64,000 bases of DNA, from the NCBI RefSeq assembly GCF_003052165.1, contig NZ_CP024869.1:3196001-3260000 (forward strand), read 5' to 3'. This stretch comes from Dietzia sp. JS16-p6b. Its GTDB lineage: Bacteria; Actinomycetota; Actinomycetes; Mycobacteriales; Mycobacteriaceae. Every line of letters starts with the position of its first letter. The stretch's first letter is position 1. The notes below the pieces were generated by a model. That model saw nothing but the letters and a program-made list of their open reading frames with translations, did no database searches and was not told the origin of the DNA. Both the position numbers and the translations under genes were made by a program. This document shows positions 1 to 8,360 of this stretch, piece after piece.

Positions 1-1
1 G

Positions 2-397
2 GTGGAAGCCGGGCTCGGTTTCGACTCCGCCATGTCCCGAGCCGGCAAGAACGGGACGGGCCCCCTCGCCGAGGAACTGGTCCGGACTCTGCAGGAGATC
101 CAGGTCGGCCAGACCCGCAGGCAGGCCTACGAGTCACTGGCCACCCGCAGCGACGTCGCCGACCTGCGACGCTTCGTCCGCGCCATCATCCAGGCCGACG
201 CCTACGGGATCTCGATCGCCGACGTCCTGCGGACCCAGGCCGCGGAAATGCGGATGAAGCGCCGCCAACGCGCGGAGGAGAAGGCCATGCAGATCCCCGT
301 CAAGGTGATCTTCCCGCTCATCCTCTGCATCCTGCCGGTACTGTTCATCGTGCTCCTGGGCCCCACCGCGATGAACATGATGGAGGCATTCTCCTAG
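2..397 (+). CDS. Type II secretion/Tad pilus inner-membrane platform protein (TadC-like), 3' part
   Basis: The window opens inside this gene; the frame is open from base 2 and the true start lies upstream. The visible 131 residues match the second half of a T2SSF domain: a helical cytoplasmic stretch with the family-typical 'ADAYGISIADVLR' segment, then a basic 'RMKRRQRAEEKA' helix, then a C-terminal membrane segment (about residues 97-122). TadC works with TadB as the platform that the TadA ATPase drives to assemble Flp/Tad pili. The stop overlaps the start of the prepilin peptidase gene by one base (TAGTG), consistent with a tad operon whose other genes lie to the left. A plain type II GspF assignment is less likely given this partner and the actinobacterial background. 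Confidence 0.85.
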   Translation: MEAGLGFDSAMSRAGKNGTGPLAEELVRTLQEIQVGQTRRQAYESLATRSDVADLRRFVRAIIQADAYGISIADVLRTQAAEMRMKRRQRAEEKAMQIPVKVIFPLILCILPVLFIVLLGPTAMNMMEAFS

Positions 398-1062
398 TGC
401 TCCCGAGCACCGCCGCGACCATGACCGCGATCATCACCGCGGCGGTATGCGCGGCACTGGCCGGCGCGCTGACCGGGTGGATCCGCTCGGTCGCCGACTC
501 CGACTCCCGCTGGCTGCGCTCCGGTCTCCACGTGGGTCTGGCCGCGGCGGGCGGCGCGGGGGCCGCCGGGCTGGCCGGCACCGGATCCGTCGAGACCCTT
601 CCCGAGCTGGTGGCGTTCGCGGCCCTGGCCGTGGCGTGCGCGGTCCTCGTGCCGATCGACCTGGCCGTGCACCGGCTGCCCGACGTCATCGTCGTCCCCT
701 TGTACCCGGTCCTACTGGCGGCACTGGGCGCGGCCGCGATGGTCACCGGCGACTGGGGCGCACTGGGTCGCGCCGCCGCGGCGGCGCTCGCCCTGCTCGC
801 CCTCTACTTCACCCTGGCGTTCATCAACCCCTCGGGACTCGGGTTGGGCGACGTCAAGCTCGCCGGCGTCCTCGGCCTGTTTCTCGGATGGCTGGGCTGG
901 TACTACGTGCTCGTCGGGACGCTGGCGGCGTTCGCGATCAACGCGGTGGTGGCGCTGGTGTTGCTCGCCATCCGTAGAGCGAACCGCCACACCGGCATCG
1001 CGTTCGGTCCCGCGATGATCGCCGGTGCGGCGGTGACCGCCTGGCTGTCGGTCGCAGGCTAG
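397..1062 (+). CDS. Prepilin peptidase, A24 family (TadV/CpaA type)
   Basis: Membrane aspartyl protease of 221 residues that would cleave the leader of Flp prepilins. The two catalytic aspartates of the A24 family are visible: D88 in 'PIDLAVHRLPD' and D152 in 'GLGDVKL'. About six or seven hydrophobic segments cover most of the chain. The N-terminal methylase domain of full-length PilD is missing, as is usual for the short TadV form. GTG start at 397 overlaps the stop of tadC by one base, so the two are translationally coupled. Its 3' end overlaps the convergent permease gene by four bases. No pilin gene is seen downstream, so the locus ends here. Confidence 0.88.
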   Translation: MLPSTAATMTAIITAAVCAALAGALTGWIRSVADSDSRWLRSGLHVGLAAAGGAGAAGLAGTGSVETLPELVAFAALAVACAVLVPIDLAVHRLPDVIVVPLYPVLLAALGAAAMVTGDWGALGRAAAAALALLALYFTLAFINPSGLGLGDVKLAGVLGLFLGWLGWYYVLVGTLAAFAINAVVALVLLAIRRANRHTGIAFGPAMIAGAAVTAWLSVAG

Positions 1063-3632
1063 TCCGAGATCGCCTCCAACGGATCGGTCTTGGCAGCGCG
1101 ATGCGCGGGCCACAGCGAGGCCAGGACGCCCACGACCGCGGAGGCCACCAGAACGAGTCCGATGTTCCCCCACGGGATGGTGGTCTCGCTGAGCCCGCTG
1201 TCCGCGAGCACGGAGACGAACGCCCACCCCAGATAGACACCGACGGCGGCGCCGATCAGGGCGCCGAACACCGCGATCTGTGTGGATTCGAGGTTGATCG
1301 TCCGACGGATCTGGGACCGCTGCATGCCCACGGCCCGCAGCATGCCGATCTCCGTGCGCCGCTCGATCACCGACAGCGCGAGGGTGTTGACGATCCCCAG
1401 CACCGCGATCACCAGGGCCAGGCCCAGCAGGGCGTAGATGATCGTGAGCAGTTGGTCGATCCCGCCCGACTGGACGTCGATGTACTGTTGCTTGCTCTGC
1501 ACGGTGGCGATCGGGATGTCGGCGAGCTCCTCGGTGACGGCGGCCAGGACCTCGTCCGGCGGGGTCCCCTGGGCGGCCTTGGCCAGCACGATGGCCGTCG
1601 AGCGGAGGTTCTCCGGCACCAACCGTTCGTACACGTCCATACCGGTGTAGAAGGGGCCGAGGATCTGGGCGTCGTCGTACACGCCGGTCACCCGGAGGGT
1701 GGACTCGGTACCGTCCGGGCCCACCAGCGGCACCCGGGTGCCCATCGTCCACCCGTTGTCCCGCGAGACCTCCCGGGAGACCACGAGCGAGTCGGCCTCG
1801 GGCTCGAGCGAACCGTCGAGCACGGTGGCCTCGAGCAACTCCCCGACCGGGCCACCGGCGGCCGCGAGCGCCTGGGGCTCCCCGCCGAGCTGGCCGAAGC
1901 CGAACGCCAGCCACGCCACGTCCCCGACGCCGTCGACCCCCGCGATCCGGTCCTGGATCCGGCCGTCCAGCGGGATGGGCGGGCCCTGTGAGGCCACCCC
2001 CTGGACGATGACGTCCGCGGTGATCCCCTGGTCGATGAGGCCGCTCACGCTCTGCTTGGTGGTGGCGCCGAGGGTGCCGAACGCCGCCACCAGGGTGAGC
2101 CCCAACGTGAGGGCGAACGCCGTGGCGGCGGTGCGGCGGGTGTTGCGGCCGGCGTTGGTGGCCGCCAGCTTGCCGACCGCGCCGAAGGGCGCGCCGATGA
2201 TCCGCCCGATCCCGCCGGCGATGGGCCTGGCCAGGGCGGGCATCACCAGGAAGCTGCCGATGATCAGGGCCGCGGCGCCGACGCCCACGGTGATCGCACC
2301 GGTCCTCGTGGTGTCCTGCCAGGTGCCGATGAACGCCAGCATGATGCCGCTGACCACGGCCAGCAGCCCGATGGAGGTCCTCCAGCCGCCCCCGGCCTCG
2401 GAGGAGGCGGCCCCCACCCGCATGCCCTGGACCGGTGCGACCCGTCCGGCGCGGCGGGCGGGCGCCCACGCGGAGAACACGGTGACGACGAAACCCAGCA
2501 CCAACGGGGTGACGACGGACATCGGGGCGAGCGCGAGGCTGCCCGAGGGGATGCCCAGGTCGAAGGCGTCGAGCACGGCGAAGATGACCCTCGCCAGCCC
2601 GAACCCGGCGAGCACGCCGATCGCGGACCCGACCAGGCCGGTCAGCGCGGCCTCGGCCAGCACGGACCGGGTGAGCTGACCGCGCGTGGCGCCGATCGCC
2701 CGCAGCAGGGCCAGTTCGCGCAGCCGTTGGGCCACCAGCATGGAGAAGGTGTTGTAGATGATGAACGTGCCCACGAGCAGCGCGATCAGTCCGAAGGCCA
2801 CGAAGAAGTAGTTGACGAAGTCCAGGATGGTCGCCAGCTGCGCGGAGAGCCGCTCCTTGACCTCCTCGCCGGTGCTCACCTCGTACTCGGGGAACTCGGC
2901 GGCGAGCGTGTCGCGGATCTCCTCCTGGCTCACGCCGGGGACCGCCCGGACGGCCACGTCGGTCGCGTTCTCACCATCGGTGAACAGGGCGCGGGCCTGG
3001 GCGGAGGTGAACCCGACCCCGACGTAACCGCCGACGTCGGTCTCCGAGGAGTGGGCGCCCACGATCGTGACGTCGATCATCCCCTGGGACGTGGTGTACA
3101 CCCGAGCGGAATCGCCGATCGCGAGTCCCGCGTTCTCCAGCACCAACTCGGGGAGCACGACCTCACCGTCCGCCTCCGGGGCCCGCCCGTCCGAGATCCA
3201 GCTGTTGCTGCCGACGGCCTGATCGGGCTCGACCCACTCCAGTCCCTCCGACGGGGCGCCGCCCGACTGATAGGGCGTGCCGTCGGCGTTGAACAGCACC
3301 ACGGTGCCGGTGACGCCCGGGGTGACGGCCTCGACACCCGGTAACTCGAGGGCGCGCTCGGCGACCTCGAACGGCACCCCGCCACCCCGGGGGTCCTCGG
3401 GTTCGATCATCGCGGACAGGTCCTGCGTCCCCTGGTCGAGCAGCGCGTCGAACGTGTTCTTGAGAGTCGAGGTGAACACGAGCGAACCGGTGACGAACGC
3501 GGTACCCAGCACCACGGCGAGGACGGACAGGACCAGCCGCAGCTTGTGGGCGGCGATGTTGCGCAGGGACACCCGGAGCATGGGCCGGGCATGGCTGGGC
3601 GCGCGGCCCGCGGCGTGACGGGCGGTCATCAC
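1059..3632 (-). CDS. ABC transporter permease, FtsX/MacB (ABC3) family, two-domain
   Basis: 857-residue permease with the duplicated ABC3 layout: an N-terminal TM helix (about 26-50), a large extracytoplasmic domain, an FtsX block of three TM helices (about 265-385), a further TM pair near 425-475, a second extracytoplasmic domain, and a final FtsX block (about 735-845). The 'ALLRAIGATRGQL' and 'GMLRAVGMQRSQI' coupling motifs mark both halves. It pairs with the ATPase gene just upstream: the start (GTG, or ATG one codon later) overlaps the ATPase stop as GTGATG. Such pairs export lipoproteins, peptides or drugs or regulate envelope enzymes; the substrate cannot be read from sequence. Confidence 0.9.
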   Translation of the reverse strand: MMTARHAAGRAPSHARPMLRVSLRNIAAHKLRLVLSVLAVVLGTAFVTGSLVFTSTLKNTFDALLDQGTQDLSAMIEPEDPRGGGVPFEVAERALELPGVEAVTPGVTGTVVLFNADGTPYQSGGAPSEGLEWVEPDQAVGSNSWISDGRAPEADGEVVLPELVLENAGLAIGDSARVYTTSQGMIDVTIVGAHSSETDVGGYVGVGFTSAQARALFTDGENATDVAVRAVPGVSQEEIRDTLAAEFPEYEVSTGEEVKERLSAQLATILDFVNYFFVAFGLIALLVGTFIIYNTFSMLVAQRLRELALLRAIGATRGQLTRSVLAEAALTGLVGSAIGVLAGFGLARVIFAVLDAFDLGIPSGSLALAPMSVVTPLVLGFVVTVFSAWAPARRAGRVAPVQGMRVGAASSEAGGGWRTSIGLLAVVSGIMLAFIGTWQDTTRTGAITVGVGAAALIIGSFLVMPALARPIAGGIGRIIGAPFGAVGKLAATNAGRNTRRTAATAFALTLGLTLVAAFGTLGATTKQSVSGLIDQGITADVIVQGVASQGPPIPLDGRIQDRIAGVDGVGDVAWLAFGFGQLGGEPQALAAAGGPVGELLEATVLDGSLEPEADSLVVSREVSRDNGWTMGTRVPLVGPDGTESTLRVTGVYDDAQILGPFYTGMDVYERLVPENLRSTAIVLAKAAQGTPPDEVLAAVTEELADIPIATVQSKQQYIDVQSGGIDQLLTIIYALLGLALVIAVLGIVNTLALSVIERRTEIGMLRAVGMQRSQIRRTINLESTQIAVFGALIGAAVGVYLGWAFVSVLADSGLSETTIPWGNIGLVLVASAVVGVLASLWPAHRAAKTDPLEAISD

Positions 3633-4396
3633 CCCTCCTCGAGCGCGCCCATGGCCGCCAGGATCTCATCGGAGGTGGGGTGGGAGAGCTCACGCACGAC
3701 CTTGCCGTCGGCGAGCAACAGGACGCGGTCGGCGTAGGTCGCGGCGCGCGGGTCATGGGTGACGATCACGACGGTCTGTTGGAAATCGTCCGCCGCGCTG
3801 CGCAGGATCGACAGCACCTCCGCCGACGAGGTGGAGTCGAGGTTTCCGGTGGGCTCGTCACCGAACAGGATGTCCGGTCGTCCCACCAGGGCCCGGGCGC
3901 AGGCGACGCGCTGTTGCTGCCCACCGGACAGCTCCGAGGGGCGGTGTGACAGCCGGTCGGCGATCCCCAGCCTCCCGATGACCTCGTCGAACCACTCCCG
4001 GTCGATCGAGTGGCCCGCGATGTCCTGGGGGAGTGTGATGTTCTCCTCGGCGGTCAGGGTGGGGACCAGGTTGAAGGACTGGAACACGAATCCGATCCGG
4101 TCGCGGCGCAGCGCGGTCAGTTCCTTGTCCGCCAGGCCCACGATCTCGGTCTCGCCGACCCGGACCGACCCCGAGGTCGGCCGGTCCAGCCCGGCCATGC
4201 AGTGCATCAGCGTGGACTTGCCCGACCCGGACGGCCCCATGATCGCGGTGAACCGTCCGCGCTCGAACGAGGCGCTGACGTGGTCGAGCGCGCGGACCTC
4301 GGTCTCGCCCTCGCCGTAGGTCATGACGAGGTCGGTGGCGACGGCGGCGAGGTCCGCCCCTTCCGCCCGGTGATGGGTCTCGGCCTGCGTGGTCAT
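3629..4396 (-). CDS. ABC transporter ATP-binding protein, LolD/MacB type
   Basis: 255-residue ATPase with Walker A 'GPSGSGKST' (about residues 54-62), the Q-loop segment 'FVFQSFNLVPTLTAEENI', signature 'LSGGQQQR', Walker B 'ILFGDEPTG' and the H-loop 'VIVTHD'. These are the hallmarks of the MacB/LolD group that powers FtsX-like permeases. ATG at 4396 is preceded by GGGGAG. It is the first gene of a two-gene operon with the 857-residue permease (four-base overlap). Function follows from the family; the exported substrate is unknown. Confidence 0.93.
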   Translation of the reverse strand: MTTQAETHHRAEGADLAAVATDLVMTYGEGETEVRALDHVSASFERGRFTAIMGPSGSGKSTLMHCMAGLDRPTSGSVRVGETEIVGLADKELTALRRDRIGFVFQSFNLVPTLTAEENITLPQDIAGHSIDREWFDEVIGRLGIADRLSHRPSELSGGQQQRVACARALVGRPDILFGDEPTGNLDSTSSAEVLSILRSAADDFQQTVVIVTHDPRAATYADRVLLLADGKVVRELSHPTSDEILAAMGALEEG

Positions 4397-4423
4397 GTGC
4401 TCCCCTGGATCGTGGTGGTCGAC

Positions 4424-5434
4424 CTAAAGCATGCAGGAGTTCGGAGCGGGTGCCGATGGGGGATGGCCCCGATCTTGCGCCGGGGACCTCCCCGACGGCC
4501 ACCCGTCGAGCGATCTCCGGGTCCGGAATCGGCGAGCGGCCCCGGAGACGGGATCGGTGAACTCGAGCGACTCCGCGAGCAACTGCAGGGGCCGGGAGAA
4601 ATCACCGGGGGTGATGGTCCGCACCCGCGGGTACAGGTCGTCGCCGAGGATCGGTGTCCCGAGTGCGTTCATGTGCACCCGCAGTTGGTGCGTGCGTCCG
4701 GTGGTGGGCTCGAGGCGGTACAGGCCGAGCGGTGTGCCCGGCTCCCCCCGCCCGGGCTCACGGACGTCGAGCAGGGTGATCCGGGTGTGGGCGTCCGGCG
4801 GACCGTCCACCTCGGCGGCCTGCAGCACCCCGCGTGTCTTGACGATCCGGCTCGAGCGTTCCCGGACGCCCGGCGTCCCGTCCGGGGCCGGGGCCACGGC
4901 CAGATAGGTCTTGGCGACCCGCCGGGCGGCGAAGAGGTCCTGATAGGCGGCCCGGAACGCGGGGTCGACGGTGAACACCAGGACCCCGGCGGTGAGCCTG
5001 TCGAGGCGATGCGCCGGCGCCAGGTCCTCCACCCCGAGGTCGCGGCGGAGCCGCACCAGCGCCGTCTGGGTGACGTGCCCCGCGCGGGGGGTGGTGGCGA
5101 GGAAGTGCGGTTTGTCGACGACGACGAGGCGGTCGTCGGTGTGCAGGACCTCGATCCCGAAGGGCACCTCGACCTCCGGCTCGGGTGTCCGGTAGGTCCA
5201 CACGTCCATCCCGCGGCGCCGTCGGGTGGTCTCGGTGACGGCCTCACCGTCGGCGGTCACCACCTGCCCGCCGGCGAGGGCCGCCTCGAGCTCGTCGAGA
5301 CGGTCGGGGAACCTCCGGCGCAGTTCCTCGGGGATGCTGCGGGGCCCCCGACCGGGGTCGGCGAGCCTGATCCGGACCGGGTCCACGCCGTCACGCAACG
5401 GCAGCGGCCTCCGCGGACGTCCGGAATTCGTCAT
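4424..5434 (-). CDS. RNA pseudouridine synthase, RluA family
   Basis: 336-residue enzyme that isomerises uridine to pseudouridine in rRNA or tRNA. The catalytic motif 'HRLDRLTAGVLVF' holds the conserved Asp (D145); 'VVDKPHFL' (about 106-113) and 'TGRTHQLRVHM' near the C-terminal third are also typical of RluA. An N-terminal extension of about 90 residues holds a weak S4-like region. The start at 5434 is supported by a TAGACT box ending 6 nt upstream, a leaderless promoter. Divergent to the micropeptide gene at 5531. The modified base cannot be assigned. Confidence 0.9.
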   Translation of the reverse strand: MTNSGRPRRPLPLRDGVDPVRIRLADPGRGPRSIPEELRRRFPDRLDELEAALAGGQVVTADGEAVTETTRRRRGMDVWTYRTPEPEVEVPFGIEVLHTDDRLVVVDKPHFLATTPRAGHVTQTALVRLRRDLGVEDLAPAHRLDRLTAGVLVFTVDPAFRAAYQDLFAARRVAKTYLAVAPAPDGTPGVRERSSRIVKTRGVLQAAEVDGPPDAHTRITLLDVREPGRGEPGTPLGLYRLEPTTGRTHQLRVHMNALGTPILGDDLYPRVRTITPGDFSRPLQLLAESLEFTDPVSGAARRFRTRRSLDGWPSGRSPAQDRGHPPSAPAPNSCML

Positions 5435-5530
5435 GTGCGGAGTCTAGTTGCTGGGTTACACTCACCTCTCGCCACAGGCACCTCACGCGCCACTTGGACG
5501 CCAGCTGCCCCGTTCACACCAGGAGTATCC

Positions 5531-5650
5531 ATGATCGACGCCGTTGTCGACTTCTTCCTCTTCGGCCCCGGCCGCGCCTTCCTCCCGGCGTTCCAGGGCA
5601 GCTTCAACATGGCCTACCCCGCTAACGCCCCCTTCCCCGACGGGATCTAG
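5531..5650 (+). CDS. Micropeptide of 39 aa, unknown; possible envelope/porin-like peptide
   Basis: Short ORF with ATG at 5531, a good ribosome binding site AGGAG (5521-5525), and a candidate -10 TACACT at about 5456-5461 in the divergent spacer. The product starts 'MIDAVVDFFLFGPG', a hydrophobic, aromatic-rich segment without a cleavable signal peptide, and ends in a Pro/Asn-rich tail. Corynebacterial channel peptides (PorA, PorH and relatives) are similarly short and signal-less, so an envelope role is possible, but no sequence family is recognised. Compare the 46-residue peptide at 55922. Existence as a gene is fairly well supported by the ribosome site; function is speculative. Confidence 0.55.
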   Translation: MIDAVVDFFLFGPGRAFLPAFQGSFNMAYPANAPFPDGI

Positions 5651-5705
5651 GCCCACCCGCCCCGAGAACGCATCGGGGATCCGGGCACGGCGGTATCCTC
5701 GGGGT

Positions 5706-6602
5706 ATGGCTTCACTCGAGAATTCCGTGGTCGTCGGCATCGACGGTTCGGCCGCCTCGACAGGCGCCGTCGCGTACGCGGCCAACACCGCCGCGACCCG
5801 GCGGGCCCCGCTCGTGCTGGTCACCAGCTACACGATGCCGGCCGCCATGTTCGCCGAGGGCATGGTCCCGCCCCAACCCGTCTACGACGAGCTGGAGAAG
5901 GAGTGCCTGCCGATCGTCGAGCAGGCCAGGGCCACCGCCCTCAAGGTCGCCCCGGAGATCGAGGTCTCGCACGCGATCGTCGAGGGCAACCCCTCACAGG
6001 TCCTCATCGACTACTCCCACAAGGCCAAGATGGTCGTCCTGGGCTCGCGCGGCCTCGGTGGGATCAAGGGGATGGTCCTCGGCTCGGTCTCGGCATCGGT
6101 GGCCAGCCACGCGTTCTGCCCGGTCGTGGTGACCCGGGAGGACACCGACGACCTCGACCGGACCGGACCCGTCGTGGTGGGCGTCGACGGGTCCGAGGTC
6201 AGCGCCAAGGCCACCTCGTGGGCCTTCGCCGAGGCCTCCGCGCGTGGCGCCACGCTGGTCGCGGTGCACACCTGGATGGATCCGCAGGTCCAGGCGGCGG
6301 CCGCCGGGATCGCGCTGACCGACGACGACTGGCGGCAACTCGAGGAACAGCAGTTGGAGACCCTGTCCGAGCGGCTCGCCGGGTTCTCGGACCGCTACCC
6401 CGATGTGCGGATCGAGCGGGTCGTCACCCGCGATCGCGCGGTCCGGGCACTCGTGGAGCAGGCCGAGGACGCCCAGCTCGTCGTCGTCGGATCCCACGGT
6501 CGGGGCGGGTTCACCGGCATGGTCCTCGGCTCGACCAGCCGGGCGCTGCTGCAGGCGTCGCCCTGCCCTGTGATGGTCGTCCGTCCGGAGTCGCACTCGT
6601 GA
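5706..6602 (+). CDS. Universal stress protein, tandem UspA domains
   Basis: 298 residues forming two UspA domains (about 6-146 and 155-297). Each has the ATP-binding signature G-x2-G-x9-GS: 'GSRGLGGIKGMVLGS' and 'GSHGRGGFTGMVLGS', and each starts with a 'VVGIDGS'/'VVGVDGS' strand. Mycobacterial double-domain proteins of this kind bind ATP and are induced in hypoxia or stasis. ATG at 5706 lies 6 nt after a TATCCT box (5694-5699), suggesting a leaderless mRNA. Overlaps the following acetyltransferase gene by four bases (GTGA). Confidence 0.93.
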   Translation: MASLENSVVVGIDGSAASTGAVAYAANTAATRRAPLVLVTSYTMPAAMFAEGMVPPQPVYDELEKECLPIVEQARATALKVAPEIEVSHAIVEGNPSQVLIDYSHKAKMVVLGSRGLGGIKGMVLGSVSASVASHAFCPVVVTREDTDDLDRTGPVVVGVDGSEVSAKATSWAFAEASARGATLVAVHTWMDPQVQAAAAGIALTDDDWRQLEEQQLETLSERLAGFSDRYPDVRIERVVTRDRAVRALVEQAEDAQLVVVGSHGRGGFTGMVLGSTSRALLQASPCPVMVVRPESHS

Positions 6603-6886
6603 GCGCCGGCGAGGACGTCCGGGTGAGGCGCGACCCCGCCGCCGGCCGCTTCGAGATCGTGGTCGACGGCGTGGTCGCGGGCTTCGCCGACTACAGCGAC
6701 GCGGACGGCGTCAGAACGTTTCCGCACACGGTGGTCGATCCCGAATTCGGTGGGCGCGGCCTGGCCGGCCGGATGATCGGGGAGGCACTGGAGACCACCC
6801 GCGACGAGGGACTGCGCGTTCGGCCCGCCTGCGCGTTCGTCGAGCGATACCTCCAGAAGCACCCAGAAGCGGCGGATCTGGCCTGA
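6599..6886 (+). CDS. Small GNAT N-acetyltransferase, YidJ/GCN5-related single-domain
   Basis: 95 residues with GTG start at 6599 inside the stop of the stress protein gene (GTGA overlap). It shows the compact acetyl-CoA-binding fold of the small N-acetyltransferase group: 'HTVVDPEFGGRGLAGRMIGEAL' carries the acetyl-CoA loop (Q/R-x-x-G-x-G/A variant GGRGLAG), and the C-terminal 'ACAFVERYLQKHPE' is diagnostic. The substrate is unknown. Coupling to the stress protein suggests co-expression under stress. Confidence 0.88.
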   Translation: MSAGEDVRVRRDPAAGRFEIVVDGVVAGFADYSDADGVRTFPHTVVDPEFGGRGLAGRMIGEALETTRDEGLRVRPACAFVERYLQKHPEAADLA

Positions 6887-7048
6887 GGATCCTGCTCACA
6901 TGACACCTGAGGCGCGTGTGAGTAACGAATAAGCGACGATTAACCCCACAGACGGTCCCACCGGAGGCGTTCGGGGTCCAGACATGTTCTCCTGACAGGG
7001 CGGCCCACACCTGGGCCGAGTACGACTCTCGGGAAAGGACACACCACC

Positions 7049-7327
7049 ATGCTGTGGAGCATCATCTCCTGGATCATCGTCGGTGGCCTCGCAGGCTGGA
7101 TCGCCTCCATGATCATGGGCAAGAACGCCCAGATGGGCCTGGTCGCCAACGTCCTCGCAGGTGTGGTCGGCGCGTTCGTCGTCGGCCTCCTCGTCTCTCT
7201 CGTCAGCGAGGGCGGCGGGATGCCGGAGGCCTTCTCGATCTGGGGCTTCGTCGCCGCGATCGTGGGCGCCTGCCTGGTCATCTGGCTCGTATCCCTGGTC
7301 AGGGGCCGCGGACGCACCCGCGTCTGA
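7049..7327 (+). CDS. GlsB/YeaQ/YmgE (transglycosylase-associated) stress membrane protein
   Basis: 92-residue protein of three hydrophobic segments with the family pattern 'IVGGLAGWIASMIMGKNAQMGLVANVLAGVVGAFVVG'-like Gly-rich helices (about residues 4-54) and a last helix near 66-86, ending in a short basic tail. Proteins of this family are small stress-induced inner-membrane proteins of unknown mechanism. ATG at 7049 follows GAAAGGA. The 160-base spacer upstream is AT-richer and likely holds the promoter. A strong hairpin follows the gene. Confidence 0.88.
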   Translation: MLWSIISWIIVGGLAGWIASMIMGKNAQMGLVANVLAGVVGAFVVGLLVSLVSEGGGMPEAFSIWGFVAAIVGACLVIWLVSLVRGRGRTRV

Positions 7328-7368
7328 CGATGCACTGACACAGGAGACGCACGAACTCCGGACGAGTC

Positions 7369-7407
7369 CGAACGGCCCGGCCCCACACGACAGGGCCGGG
7401 CCGTTCG
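7369..7407 (+). terminator. Hairpin terminator after the GlsB-family gene
   Basis: A perfect 15-bp stem (7369-7383 pairing with 7393-7407) with a 9-nt loop, followed by TCTCCCC rather than a run of T. It lies between the stop of the GlsB-type gene and the start of the 77-residue gene. Stem-only terminators of this type are usual in actinobacteria. Confidence 0.7.
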
Positions 7408-7443
7408 TCTCCCCGCCGCGAGTACCCGACGAAAGGACCGGAC

Positions 7444-7677
7444 ATGGGTCTGATCGACAAGATCAAGAACATCGGCAGGAACCCCGCCACGCTCAACTCG
7501 GCGGTCGCGAAGACCGGGGACTACCTCAACGACAAGGCCGGCGGCGCCAACAAGAGACAGCAGCACACCGGGGCCGACGGGCCGGACAGCAGCCCGGCCC
7601 ACGACCCGGCCGACGTGCAGGCCGACGACACGGTGACGGGCGACCGCCCTCCCGCCGGGGGACAGCCCCCGGCGTGA
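7444..7677 (+). CDS. Small hydrophilic protein, MT0933-like antitoxin family candidate
   Basis: 77 residues beginning 'MGLIDKIKNIGRNPATL' with 'AVAKTGDYLNDKAGG', a layout resembling the MT0933-like antitoxin family (PF14013), whose members read 'GhhDKhKdh...dKAGDhhDdKTGG'. The C-terminal half is a disordered, acidic, Pro-rich tail. ATG at 7444 follows GAAAGGA (7432-7438). No toxin gene is next to it, so if it is a family member it may be a solitary stress protein rather than part of a toxin-antitoxin pair. Assignment is from memory of the family pattern. Confidence 0.6.
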   Translation: MGLIDKIKNIGRNPATLNSAVAKTGDYLNDKAGGANKRQQHTGADGPDSSPAHDPADVQADDTVTGDRPPAGGQPPA

Positions 7678-7757
7678 ACCGGGCCATCGGGGCCGGTGTC
7701 GCCTGACTCGGCACCGGTCCCGCCGACACCGCGGTGCCAGCCGATAGTCTGTCACCT

Positions 7758-8360
7758 GTGACGAGCGCACGGTCGACCAAGCCCGGACCGCGGGAGCGGC
7801 TCCTGGCCACGTCGACTCGTCTGTTCTCCACCGACGGGATCCGGGCGGTCGGCATCGACCGCATCCTCAGAGAGGCCAAGGTCGCCAAGGCCAGCCTCTA
7901 CAACACCTACGGCTCCAAGGACGAGCTGGTCGTGGCGTACCTCAGAGCCATGGCCGAGCGGGACCGCGCCCTGTGGCAGCGTCGGGCGGACGCCGCGCCC
8001 GACTCGCGGGGGCGCATCCTCGCCCTGTTCGACCTCGTCCGCGAGCGCGTGGAGCCCGCGACCCCCGGGTCGTGCCACCTCGCCGCCGCCATCGAGTTCC
8101 CCAGCCCCTGCACCGACGGTGAGCGGGCCATCCGGGAGGCGGTGACCGACCAGCGGGCGTGGATCGCGTCCACCCTCCGCTCCGAGCTCGCCGGCATGGG
8201 GCTCGAAGACCCCGACAACATCGCCGACCTGGCCGACCGGTTGGCGATCCTCCATGACGGCTCCGTCACGGCGGCGATGCTCGGCGAGGTGGAGACCTCG
8301 GCGATGACGGCCCGCAGCATGGCCGAGCTCATCCTGGGGATGGTCACGGAACCGTCGTGA
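7758..8360 (+). CDS. TetR/AcrR family transcriptional regulator
   Basis: 200 residues with a TetR DNA-binding domain at the N-terminus: 'RERLLATSTRLFSTDGIRAVGIDRILREAKVAKASLYNTYGSKDELVVAYL'-type helix-turn-helix (about 10-60), followed by the all-helical ligand domain. GTG at 7758 is chosen over upstream starts because a TAGTCT box (7745-7750) lies exactly 7 nt before it (leaderless promoter). It overlaps the sortase gene by four bases (GTGA), so it is probably co-transcribed with it and may regulate that operon. Ligand unknown. Confidence 0.9.
   Translation: MTSARSTKPGPRERLLATSTRLFSTDGIRAVGIDRILREAKVAKASLYNTYGSKDELVVAYLRAMAERDRALWQRRADAAPDSRGRILALFDLVRERVEPATPGSCHLAAAIEFPSPCTDGERAIREAVTDQRAWIASTLRSELAGMGLEDPDNIADLADRLAILHDGSVTAAMLGEVETSAMTARSMAELILGMVTEPS

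Noticed and set aside
712-2469. A 585-codon minus-strand ORF
   Set aside because: Overlaps the prepilin peptidase and the permease in another frame; composition is Arg/Gly repeats with no family feature.
4010-5650. A 546-codon plus-strand ORF over the ABC and RluA genes
   Set aside because: Shadow of two well-supported minus-strand genes; only its last 39 codons, the separate micropeptide from 5531, have a ribosome site.
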